From Gemmatimonadota bacterium (GTDB taxonomy: Bacteria; Latescibacterota; UBA2968): 17,941 bases of DNA. Location: positions 3,163 to 21,103 of the forward strand of contig PAXL01000038.1 of NCBI GenBank assembly GCA_002714465.1, written 5' to 3'. The notes beneath the pieces were generated by a model. That model was not told the origin of the DNA and did not search any database. It saw only the letters and a program-made list of their open reading frames with translations. How positions within the stretch are numbered: position 1 is the stretch's first letter; every line of letters starts with the position of its first letter. Below, piece after piece: positions 1 to 7,957 of this stretch. A program made the translations under genes and the position numbers.

Positions 1-140
1 TTGACGGTGATCTGTGGTGCGCTCCTCAAGTCAATCTCTCCAACAATCGATGCGCCGAGCTTCTCCTCGTAGTAATTTGCGGACTTGTGTGGATCGGCAC
101 TAGTGAGGTGGATATGACTAAAGTGTAGGCTTTCGTTCAC
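1..140 (-). CDS. VOC/glyoxalase-superfamily protein, N-terminal fragment (runs off the left edge)
   Basis: Reading the minus strand from a GTG at 140 gives 46 codons with no stop before the window edge. The peptide has the first beta-alpha-beta module of the vicinal oxygen chelate fold. A beta strand HFSHIHL carries a likely metal-ligand His, then comes ADPHKSANYYEEKLG, which matches the usual pattern 'D...a..FY.d.LG', then a second strand. An SD-like GGAG lies about 7 bases before the GTG. The substrate cannot be told from this piece: the family includes glyoxalases, ring-cleavage dioxygenases and fosfomycin-type resistance enzymes. The gene is divergent from the rhodanese gene. Confidence 0.6.
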   Translation of the reverse strand, partial: MNESLHFSHIHLTSADPHKSANYYEEKLGASIVGEIDLRSAPQITV

Positions 141-535
141 GGAACTTCTCCAATAACCCCAGCTCTGCAGGCCGTCGTCTGGATCTGAGAGGTGGGAATA
201 TAAACTACTTTATCACATCAGGTACGTGGATGAATTCGTGCAGTGCTAGTACTGTCTTTAGAGTCTTGCGATAATGGAAATCGATAAGAGTACTCTTAGA
301 TCCCTACAAAAGTGATCTGAGTGCCCACATTTAACGCTGTGAACAACCATCCTGAAATACTCCAGGATTAGCTTAATTGTTCGCAGGTGAGTATTGCACC
401 TGTTCGCGCTCTTGTTTACAGTATGTGTCGACAGGATCATTGCATTACCGGGGGACGATGGATTAGCTGGACGAGCAGAGACCGATCTCCGAGGTGTATC
501 TGACTTGGGACGAAACCAACTGGAAGCGAGGATTC
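141..535. other. Divergent intergenic region, no convincing gene
   Basis: No reading frame here has a good ribosome site or protein-like composition. The stretch looks more AT-rich than its surroundings. It holds a perfect 14-bp palindrome TAAGAGTACTCTTA (285-298), about 10 bp after an extended -10-like TGCGATAAT (268-275). It also holds an inverted pair CAGGTG/CACCTG (384-389, 397-402) flanked by two direct TTCGC copies. A weak -35/-10 pair, TTGTTT (412-417) and GATCAT (435-440) with 17-bp spacing, could drive the rhodanese gene. All of these are unproven. Confidence 0.4.
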
Positions 536-973
536 ATGCCGATTGAGCAGTCGACACCCCCGGAGGTCAAGGACCTTCTCAATGCTTACCCCGACGCGAT
601 TTACCTCGATGTGCGAACGGAGGGTGAATTCGCGGCGGGCCATCCTACGCGCGCGATCAACATTCCTGTTGCATTCCCCGGTCCCGGCGGGCAGATGGCT
701 CTCAATGCAGACTTTCAGGGGGTTGTCGAAGCCTTTCTCCCAAAGGATGCCAAGATCGTGTGTGGTTGCCAGGTTGGGATGCGATCTCAGGCTGCTGCTG
801 AAATTCTGGAGAAGGCCGGGTATCAGGATCTGACGAACATGCGTGGGGGATTCGGTGGGCTCCAAGACCCGGGGACCGGCGAAGTGATCCCTGGTTGGCA
901 GGACGAAGGCTACGATGTCGAGTCCGGGGCCACGCAAGAGAACTCATACGAGGCCCAGAAGGGGCGGGCCTGA
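536..973 (+). CDS. Single-domain rhodanese-like sulfurtransferase
   Basis: This is a 145-residue protein. It has the rhodanese-domain opening YLDVRTEGEFAAGHPTRAINIP (about residues 23-44) with the conserved Asp25 and Arg27. The active-site loop is C-Q-V-G-M-R-S with catalytic Cys78. A six-residue loop of this kind is typical of sulfur-transferring rhodaneses rather than Cdc25-type phosphatases. The extra Cys76 two residues before the catalytic one is less usual. I chose ATG 536 because GAGGA precedes it. A GTG at 494 would add 14 unconvincing residues. There is no signal peptide, so it is probably cytoplasmic. It likely moves sulfane sulfur, possibly for cofactor or thiol biosynthesis. A 138-bp gap separates it from the ABC genes. 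Confidence 0.88.
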   Translation: MPIEQSTPPEVKDLLNAYPDAIYLDVRTEGEFAAGHPTRAINIPVAFPGPGGQMALNADFQGVVEAFLPKDAKIVCGCQVGMRSQAAAEILEKAGYQDLTNMRGGFGGLQDPGTGEVIPGWQDEGYDVESGATQENSYEAQKGRA

Positions 974-1054
974 TCTGCCTAGCTATACGTTGCCAAGTGA
1001 ACTGCAGGCCTTCCTGCCGCAGTGTACGGTCCACGTCGTAGAATCTGCAATACT

Positions 1055-1083
1055 GCCGCGACGAAAGTTGTCGGGGCGTTTTT
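1055..1083 (+). terminator. Weak intrinsic terminator candidate after the rhodanese gene
   Basis: GCC-GCGAC, loop GAAA, then GTTGT with a bulged C and GGC forms an imperfect hairpin with GU pairs, followed by five T. It would separate rhodanese from the ABC genes, but the stem is poor. Confidence 0.3.
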
Positions 1084-1111
1084 GTGTACGGTCTTAAAGA
1101 AGGAGCAGGGC

Positions 1112-1971
1112 TTGGGGTTGGATCTTGACCGTGATGCGGTCCGTGTGACGAACCTGGAGAAATCTTTCCAGGTCAAAACGAAGGAGGGGAAGCGTGACCC
1201 GGGCGTGATTGGGTGGGCGAGAGGCCGCGTCAAATCGGTTTCAGCGGTCATGGGTGTGTCCTTCGAGGTGCCGCGCCGGGAGATCTTCGGAATCCTCGGG
1301 CCGAACGGCTCCGGGAAATCGACGCTGATCCGTATCCTTTCAACGCTCGTCCTCCATGACGAAGGGGATTGCGAAATTTTTGGTCTGGACGTCATACGCG
1401 ATTCCATGACCCTAAGGCGACACATCAACCGGGTGAGTGTGGATGCGGCCTTCTTCAAGAAGCTTTCTGCCTGGGAGAACCTGAGCTATGCAGCGAGGTT
1501 GTATGGCATCCCCGTGCGTGACGCTCGCCAGCGGGTTACGGGTATTCTGGAGGAGATGGGTTTTGGTCGCGACAGGATCGACGAGCCCTTGGAGCACCTG
1601 TCCAGGGGTATGCAGCAGAAAGTCGCTATCGCGCGGGCGTTGTTCACGTCACCTGTGCTCCTGTTGATGGATGAGCCGACAACGGGCTTGGATCCCGTTT
1701 CGAAACGACAGGTTCAGGACTACACTCTCAGTGTTCGCGAACAGCACGACGCCACAGTTCTGCTCACGACACACGATATGGACGAAGCCGAGCGTGTGTG
1801 CGATCGGGTAGCGATCATCCATCACGGGCGGTTCATTGCGATGGGTACGATCGAGGAGCTCAAAGTGCAGGCGGGCTGCCTAGAGGGGTCGTTGGAGGAC
1901 GTGTTCTTCGAGATGACGGGGAAGGATCTCGCCCACGCGGACTTGGAGAGCGAGGAAGAGGGGGAAGGCAC

Positions 1972-1975
<4 letters not shown>
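1112..1975 (+). CDS. ABC-2 type exporter, ATP-binding subunit
   Basis: This is a 287-residue nucleotide-binding domain. It has Walker A GPNGSGKST (63-71), signature LSRGMQ (153-158), Walker B LLLMDEP (173-179) and the switch His201 in TTHDMDEAE. The Q-loop Gln expected about 15 residues before 'ENL' is absent, with Val110 in its place. An N-terminal insertion (about residues 16-45) lies before the core fold, and an acidic tail ends in EEEGEGT. I chose TTG 1112 because AAGGAG (1100-1105) sits 6 bases before it. A GTG at 1022 would add 30 residues unlike this family. The stop overlaps the permease start by 4 bases (GTGA), so the two are translationally coupled. It powers export of an unknown substrate, perhaps a lipid, polysaccharide or drug. 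Confidence 0.9.
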
Positions 1976-2790
<815 letters not shown>

Positions 2791-2792
2791 CC

Positions 2793-3809
2793 GTGCTTCG
2801 GGCCGATGTCTGGTGGAGGATCCCGGAGATCGCCCCGGGCAGTTGCGTACTCGACGTCGGAGATGGCGGGCGTCCGATCCTCGAGATCTCGAATTCCTAC
2901 GAAACGACCTTTGTGTCGAATGATATCCGTCGTTTGCGTGAGGCAAGGGACTGCGGCGTTAAAACGCGGGCGATCACGGGCTGGGCCAGGGACCTCTTCG
3001 CGGATGTTGTGCTCTATTCGCCGCCGCAGAGGGAGGCAAAGCTCAGGGTCTTCGAGTTACTCGAGGGTGCTTCTCGGGCTTTGAGTCAGAAGGGGGCGCT
3101 ATTTCTTGCCGGTCAGAAGAACCGTGGTATCGAAAGCTACAGACGTCACACCGAGGCTCTGTTTGGGGAGGTCGCTCAGGTCGGAAGAGCTGGTAGGATC
3201 CGCGTATACCGTGCGACCACATCGAAGCTTGGACCTGAGGTCACGGATCCTTGGTGTGCCTTCGAAGCCCGTGGCCTAGATGGCGAGATCCTGAATTTTG
3301 TCTCAAGGTCGGGGGTTTTCGCATTCGATAGTTTCGACCAGGGGAGTCGTCTTCTTGTCGACACGATCGGACCGGTGGGGCAGAGTCGAATCTTGGATGT
3401 TGGGTGCGGGTGTGGTGTAATCGGGATAACGCTGGCGGCAGAGTCGCCTGATGCGTCGGTCTTGATGTGTGATGCCAGCACTCTCGCCGAAGAGTGTGCT
3501 TTACGGAACGCAGAAGCAAACGGGCTGGCGGGCAGGTCTGAGGTCGTTTTGAGTGATCTGTATGACGAGCTCGGTGACGAGCGTTTTGACCTGATCACCT
3601 CGAATCCACCCTTTCACGAAGGTTCGGCTGTGCTTGAGCCCTTGGTCGAAAGGTCTCCCCAGCATCTGGCCCCCGGGGGGCGGATCGTCTTGGTCTGCAT
3701 GCGCCCCGAGCCATATCTTCAGGCGCTGGAAAGAGCCTACCGCGAGGTCCAGATTCTGAGGGCGGACGAGACCTATTCCGTTATTTCCGGGCGCGACCCC
3801 AAGCCGTAA
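2793..3809 (+). CDS. RsmC/RlmG-like rRNA guanine-N2 methyltransferase
   Basis: This 338-residue protein is close to the size of E. coli RsmC and shares its two-domain plan. A degenerate N-terminal Rossmann half (about 1-145) has no SAM-binding glycine motif. A catalytic C-terminal half has motif I LDVGCGCG (201-208), the acidic MCDAS strand and the N6/N2-methylase motif SNPPFHEG (NPPF 261-264). The bridging stretch GVFAFDSFDQGSRLL also follows the RsmC pattern 'GVFS..GLD.GS.LLL'. RsmC methylates G1207 of 16S rRNA and RlmG methylates G1835 of 23S rRNA; which target applies here is unknown. I chose GTG 2793, two bases after the permease stop, with GGAG about 9 bases upstream. Co-transcription with an exporter may be only convenience. 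Confidence 0.8.
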   Translation: MLRADVWWRIPEIAPGSCVLDVGDGGRPILEISNSYETTFVSNDIRRLREARDCGVKTRAITGWARDLFADVVLYSPPQREAKLRVFELLEGASRALSQKGALFLAGQKNRGIESYRRHTEALFGEVAQVGRAGRIRVYRATTSKLGPEVTDPWCAFEARGLDGEILNFVSRSGVFAFDSFDQGSRLLVDTIGPVGQSRILDVGCGCGVIGITLAAESPDASVLMCDASTLAEECALRNAEANGLAGRSEVVLSDLYDELGDERFDLITSNPPFHEGSAVLEPLVERSPQHLAPGGRIVLVCMRPEPYLQALERAYREVQILRADETYSVISGRDPKP

Positions 3810-3838
3810 CAAAGCCCTCTAGATCAGGGGCTTTTGTG
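3809..3838 (+). terminator. Intrinsic terminator after the ABC/methyltransferase operon
   Basis: ACAAAGCCC (3809-3817) pairs with GGGCTTTTGT (3828-3837) with one bulged T, and a T tract lies inside the 3' arm. It begins at the last base of the stop codon. Confidence 0.7.
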
Positions 3839-3850
3839 GCTCAAACCCGC

Positions 3851-3879
3851 TTGACAGGTCTGATGGCGGAACTTATCCT
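3851..3879 (+). promoter_or_regulatory. Sigma-70-type promoter of the molybdenum hydroxylase operon
   Basis: A perfect -35 TTGACA (3851-3856) and a -10 TATCCT (3874-3879) are separated by exactly 17 bp. The predicted transcript start near 3886 leaves an 80-base leader. That leader holds a hairpin GGCAGC-TAT-GCTGCC (3920-3934) and a strong SD before the first gene. Confidence 0.6.
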
Positions 3880-3969
3880 TAGCCTCCTTCAATAAATCCG
3901 CAAGCAACCGGCAAGCTCGGGCAGCTATGCTGCCGCACAGAAAACGCCAAAATCATTAGGAGGAACACC

Positions 3970-4845
3970 TTGTACGAGTTCGAGTATGCCGCACCCTCCT
4001 CTGTCGACGATGCGGTCTCGATCCTGGCCGAAAACGGTGACGATGCCAGGATTCTCGCAGGGGGTACGGATATCATCGCGCAGTTGAAAGAAAATGGACG
4101 TCGACTCAAGGTGCTCGTCGACGTTAAGAAGATCCCTGAGACCAACGAGCTCAGCTACACCGCGGGATCGGGTCTCCAAATGGGTTCAGCCGTTCCGTGC
4201 TACAAGACATACGAGGATGCTGAAATCCATGCCGCCTACCCGTGTTTGACTGATGCGACGCAGCTGGTCGGATCGATTCAGATTCAGAACCGCGCAACGG
4301 TCGCTGGGAATCTTTGTAACTCGTCACCAGCGGCTGACACGATTCCAGCTCTGATCGCGCTAGGTGCAACCGCGAACATCGCGGGACCGAACGGGACTCG
4401 TCAGGTCCTCGCAGAGGACTTCTGCACGGGTCCGGGCCAAAACGTCCTCGAGAATGGCGAGTTTGTTGTGTCGATCAGCATACCCGCTCCTGAGCCGAAC
4501 TCGGGTGGGTTCTCCCTCCGTTTCATCCCGAGGAACGAGATGGATATCGCAGTCGCGAATGCAGCCGCTTATGTCGTCCTGAGCGGTGACAGCAAGAGCT
4601 TCGTTTCGGCTAGGCTGTCCGTCGGCGCAGTTGCCCCGACGCCTCTTCATCTGACTGCCGTTGGTGACCTGCTGGCTGGCAAAGAGGTCACGGACGAAAT
4701 CATCGAAGAGGCGGCTGGGATTGCGCGTGACGCTGCGAATCCGATCACGGATATGCGCGGAACCGTTGAGCAAAGAGTTCACTTGGCGGGTGTTTTGAGC
4801 CGCCGAGCGATCAAGGGTGCAGTTGAAAGGGCAAGGGTATCCTGA
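3970..4845 (+). CDS. Molybdenum hydroxylase (xanthine dehydrogenase family), FAD-binding medium subunit
   Basis: This 291-residue protein has the two FAD motifs of the CoxM/CutM/XdhB family: LAGGTD (29-34), and QNRATVAGNLCNSSPAAD (106-123), which matches the usual 'TIGGNxCNASPAAD'. The C-terminal domain (about 175-290) is the CO-dehydrogenase flavoprotein C-terminal fold. It passes electrons from the Fe-S subunit to FAD and then to an acceptor. The start is TTG 3970, supported by a near-perfect TAGGAGGAA SD 5-6 bases upstream. It is first in the order medium-small-large, which is the arrangement of classical cox operons. The next gene starts 2 bases after its stop. Confidence 0.92.
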   Translation: MYEFEYAAPSSVDDAVSILAENGDDARILAGGTDIIAQLKENGRRLKVLVDVKKIPETNELSYTAGSGLQMGSAVPCYKTYEDAEIHAAYPCLTDATQLVGSIQIQNRATVAGNLCNSSPAADTIPALIALGATANIAGPNGTRQVLAEDFCTGPGQNVLENGEFVVSISIPAPEPNSGGFSLRFIPRNEMDIAVANAAAYVVLSGDSKSFVSARLSVGAVAPTPLHLTAVGDLLAGKEVTDEIIEEAAGIARDAANPITDMRGTVEQRVHLAGVLSRRAIKGAVERARVS

Positions 4846-4847
4846 CG

Positions 4848-5324
4848 ATGGCGAAGACACACGTAACTACAACGATCAACGGAGAAGAATCCGAGTTCCT
4901 GTGTGAGCCACGGGAAACTTTGCTTGAAGTCCTCAGAGATGACTTGAACTTAACCGGCACAAAAGAGGGCTGTGGAAACGGCAACTGTGGAGCCTGCAGC
5001 GTGCTCGTAGATGGTCGAGTCGTGGACTCCTGTCTGGTCTTGGCGGTCGAGACGGAGGGAGCCGAGATCACGACGATTGAGGGGGTCGCCTCATCGGAGG
5101 GTCTCCACCCACTCCAGCAGAAGTTCTTGGAGCACGCTGCTCTGCAGTGTGGGATCTGCACGCCCGGGTTCATTGTAGCCGCAAAGGCACTGCTCGATAA
5201 GGAGCCCAACCCGAGCGAAGAGCGGATCAGACTTTGGTTGGCGGGTAACCTCTGCCGTTGCACGGGTTATGACAAGATCATCCGTGCAGTCATGGACGCA
5301 GCTGAGACGATGGAGAAGGCCTAA
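4848..5324 (+). CDS. Molybdenum hydroxylase, 2Fe-2S small subunit
   Basis: This 158-residue protein has the two [2Fe-2S] domains of the family. The N-terminal plant-ferredoxin-type cluster is bound by Cys42, Cys47, Cys50 and Cys62 (GCGNGNCGAC...SC). The C-terminal helical domain binds the second cluster through Cys101, Cys104, Cys136 and Cys138 (CGIC...CRC). All eight ligands are present, so both clusters should form. It relays electrons from the molybdenum site to the FAD subunit. It starts two bases after the medium subunit stop. Its own stop overlaps the large-subunit start as TAATG, indicating translational coupling and fixed stoichiometry. Confidence 0.95.
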   Translation: MAKTHVTTTINGEESEFLCEPRETLLEVLRDDLNLTGTKEGCGNGNCGACSVLVDGRVVDSCLVLAVETEGAEITTIEGVASSEGLHPLQQKFLEHAALQCGICTPGFIVAAKALLDKEPNPSEERIRLWLAGNLCRCTGYDKIIRAVMDAAETMEKA

Positions 5325-7603
5325 TGGCAACAAAGACAGAAGCCTATCTGGGCAAGGCCGACTATAACGTTGTGGGCACTCGCCCGATCCGTCACGATGG
5401 CGAAGACAAGGTAACGGGGCGTGCGATTTACGGCGCCGATGTGAATATGTCAGGACTCCTGTCCGGGAAGGTCCTGAGAAGCCCTCACGCCCACGCACGA
5501 ATTAAATCGATAGATACGAGCAAGGCGAAGTCGTATCCGGGCGTCAAGGCGGTAATAACGGTCGATGATTTCGAGATGCCCGAAGACAAGGTTCGCGAAC
5601 TCGGTGAGGGCGCGGCAAACCTGCGTCATCTGCGTGCGAACGTTTTGGCCGATGGCAAAGCGCTGTATCACGGTCACGCCGTGGCTGCCGTGGCTGCCGT
5701 CGATGCGAACACAGCGGAGGAAGCCCTCGACCTGATCGAGGTCGACTACGATGTCCTTGAGCCTGTTCTGGATGTTCGCCGCGCAATGGAGGATGACGCA
5801 CCGCTCCTGCACGAGAATCAGGTCACGGAGTCGCTAGGCGAATCGACGGACAAAAAGAGTAACGTTAGCACCCACTTCCAGCACAAGCTGGGCGACCTAG
5901 AGAAAGGGTTTGCGGCTGCCGACGTCGTCATTGAGCGAGAGTTCGATACCGCCACGGTTCACCAAGGATATATCGAGCCACACAATGGTACCGCACACTG
6001 GAAGTCGGACGGTCACGTCACGGTCTGGTGCAGTACACAGGGTTCTTTCCCTGTTCGCGAGCAGGTGTCCCAGTTGTTGATGCTACCTGTTTCCAAGGTC
6101 AAAGTGATCCCGACTGAGATCGGTGGTGGCTTTGGGGGCAAGATTCGTGTTTATCTTGAGCCGCTTGCCGCGGTGCTCTCAAAGAAAACAGGGCAGCCGG
6201 TTAAGATGGTGATGAGTCGGACGGAGGTGCTTCAGGCAACAGGGCCAACAGCTGGCTCGTATATTAAGTGCAGGATGGGCGCTACAAAGGATGGGAAGCT
6301 GACAGCGGCCGAAGTCTACATGGCTTATGAGTCTGGGGGATTCCCTGGGTCTTGGGCTGCTCCCGGTTCGCAGTGCGTCCTTGCTCCGTACAACATCGAA
6401 AACGTCCTGATCGACGGCTTCGATGTTCTCGTCAACAAACCTCAGACAATGGCGTACCGGGCGCCAGGTGCGACGAATGCGGCCTTTGCGTCGGAGACCG
6501 TGATCGACGAGATCTGCGAAGAAATAGGCATGGACCCTCTCGAGTTTCGTTTGAAGAACAGCGCCAAAGAGGGAACGCGTCGTGCCGACGGTCCTGTTTT
6601 TCCCCGGATTGGTCACGAAGAGTGCGTCCAAGCAGCACAGGAGAGCAATCACTACAAGTCTGATAAAACGAAGGCCGTCGGACGGGGTGTTGCCTCCGGG
6701 TTCTGGTTCAACGTGGGGCTCAAGTCTAGCGCATCGGCGTCAGTCAACACTGACGGCACCGTCGGCCTGGTCGAGGGTTCCACGGATATCGGCGGAACGC
6801 GAACATCGATCGCCATGCAGCTTGCAGAAGTCCTCGGCATCCCGGCTGAAGACGTGAACCCCTCAGTCGTCGACACCGACTCGGTTGGTTATACGGACGT
6901 GACCGGTGGCAGCCGTACAACGTTTGCAACCGGCTGGGCAGCCTACGAGGCGGCGAATGACATCAAGGATCAGATGATCGGGCGTGCGGCGAAACTCTGG
7001 GATATGTCGGATGAGGATGTTGACTTTGAGGATGGGACCTTCCAATCGAAGTCGGATCCCGAAAAGAAGCTGACATTCAAGGAGCTCGCAGGAAAGCTCG
7101 ATGAAACCGGTGGACCGGTCGTTGGTCGAGCCGCGGTAGACCCGCAGGGTGTCGGCGGAGCGTTTGCAACAATGATCGTGGATGTCCAGGTTGATACGGA
7201 CACTGGTAAGGTCGACATCCTCCGCGCCACACTCTGTCAGGATGCAGGCAAGGCGATCCATCCAAGCTACGTGGAAGGGCAAATGCAGGGCGGCGTGGCC
7301 CAGGGCATCGGCTGGGCGCTGAACGAGGAGTACTTCTACGGCAACTCTGGTCAGCTGGCCAATTCGAGCCTCCTAGACTACCGGATGCCGACGGCGTTGG
7401 ATCTTCCTATGATCGAGGCGACTATCGTTGAGGTCCCGAACCCGGGACATCCTTATGGTGTGCGTGGTGTCGGTGAGGTTCCGATCGTGCCTCCGCCGGC
7501 TGCGGTTGCGAATGCCATCTATGACGCCATCGGGGTTCGGATGAAGGTCCTGCCCATGTCCCCAGGCGCAGTTCTGGACGCGATCTGGAAGAAGGACAGC
7601 TAG
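5324..7603 (+). CDS. Molybdenum hydroxylase, molybdopterin-binding large (catalytic) subunit
   Basis: This 759-residue protein is a typical length for the Mo-binding subunit. It has the N-terminal aldehyde oxidase/xanthine dehydrogenase a/b hammerhead (about 25-155), GGGFGGK (267-273), the substrate-loop motif AYRAPGA (377-383), the Moco segment QGGVAQGIGWALNEE (about 655-669) and the catalytic base Glu718 in VRGVGEVP. The loop is not the AYxCSFR of form I CO dehydrogenase or the AYRGAGR of form II. A true CO dehydrogenase is therefore unlikely. It more likely hydroxylates an N-heterocycle, aldehyde or aromatic acyl compound. Enzymes of this family normally carry molybdopterin cytosine dinucleotide and an equatorial sulfido ligand. 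There is no Tat signal; it is probably cytoplasmic with its partners. Confidence 0.92.
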   Translation: MATKTEAYLGKADYNVVGTRPIRHDGEDKVTGRAIYGADVNMSGLLSGKVLRSPHAHARIKSIDTSKAKSYPGVKAVITVDDFEMPEDKVRELGEGAANLRHLRANVLADGKALYHGHAVAAVAAVDANTAEEALDLIEVDYDVLEPVLDVRRAMEDDAPLLHENQVTESLGESTDKKSNVSTHFQHKLGDLEKGFAAADVVIEREFDTATVHQGYIEPHNGTAHWKSDGHVTVWCSTQGSFPVREQVSQLLMLPVSKVKVIPTEIGGGFGGKIRVYLEPLAAVLSKKTGQPVKMVMSRTEVLQATGPTAGSYIKCRMGATKDGKLTAAEVYMAYESGGFPGSWAAPGSQCVLAPYNIENVLIDGFDVLVNKPQTMAYRAPGATNAAFASETVIDEICEEIGMDPLEFRLKNSAKEGTRRADGPVFPRIGHEECVQAAQESNHYKSDKTKAVGRGVASGFWFNVGLKSSASASVNTDGTVGLVEGSTDIGGTRTSIAMQLAEVLGIPAEDVNPSVVDTDSVGYTDVTGGSRTTFATGWAAYEAANDIKDQMIGRAAKLWDMSDEDVDFEDGTFQSKSDPEKKLTFKELAGKLDETGGPVVGRAAVDPQGVGGAFATMIVDVQVDTDTGKVDILRATLCQDAGKAIHPSYVEGQMQGGVAQGIGWALNEEYFYGNSGQLANSSLLDYRMPTALDLPMIEATIVEVPNPGHPYGVRGVGEVPIVPPPAAVANAIYDAIGVRMKVLPMSPGAVLDAIWKKDS

Positions 7604-7615
7604 GCAGGTTATTCA

Positions 7616-7885
7616 ATGCCGGTTGTGTGGATCCCGTCGTTGATGCGGGCACTCACGGACAACAAGGAACAGATCGAAGTCTTGGGAGGGACTCTTCGTG
7701 AGGTTGTCGAGCACCTCGAGGCTCAGCATCCCGGTATACGGGATCGGATAATCGAGGATGATCGGATCAGGCCGGGATTAGCGGTGTCCATCAACGGAGA
7801 GATCACGAACGATGGGCTCCGGAGCCGGGTAGAAGAGCAGGACGAAATACACTTTGTGGCGGCGATCGGCGGAGGCTGTGGCTGA
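7616..7885 (+). CDS. MoaD/ThiS-family ubiquitin-like sulfur carrier with extended C-terminus
   Basis: This 89-residue beta-grasp protein has the family layout. A strand PVVWIPSLMRALTDN is followed by the LxEVVEHLEAQHPG helix, GLAVSINGEI (the 'v.vNge' strand) and DEIHFVAAIGGG at the end. MoaD and ThiS normally terminate exactly in Gly-Gly, which is adenylated and thiocarboxylated. Here the protein ends G-G-G-C-G, with Cys-Gly after the glycines. The tail would need trimming, or the protein has another role. It lies 12 bases after the large subunit and before a hairpin, so it is probably co-transcribed with the Mo hydroxylase. It may supply sulfur for its cofactor. Confidence 0.8.
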   Translation: MPVVWIPSLMRALTDNKEQIEVLGGTLREVVEHLEAQHPGIRDRIIEDDRIRPGLAVSINGEITNDGLRSRVEEQDEIHFVAAIGGGCG

Positions 7886-7907
7886 TTTCTTCGCCAAAGT
7901 CAGTCGA

Positions 7908-7941
7908 GAATCGGCCAGCGACACGATCGCTGGCCGATTTC
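7908..7941. terminator. Strong hairpin ending the molybdenum hydroxylase operon
   Basis: AATCGGCCAGCG (7909-7920) and CGCTGGCCGATT (7928-7939) form a perfect 12-bp stem with a 7-base loop. The T tract after it is short (TTTCGCTT), so it may pause or process the transcript as well as terminate. The ychF SD follows 8 bases later. Confidence 0.65.
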
Positions 7942-7957
7942 GCTTGTAAGGAAGCCT

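Noticed and set aside
437..937. Long minus-strand frame opposite the rhodanese gene
   Set aside because: It is a mirror of the rhodanese coding strand, with no family motifs, and it overlaps a clear conserved domain.
3970..7603. Aerobic CO dehydrogenase (coxMSL)
   Set aside because: The gene order fits, but the active-site loop AYRAPGA is neither the form I nor the form II signature, so the cox names are not used.
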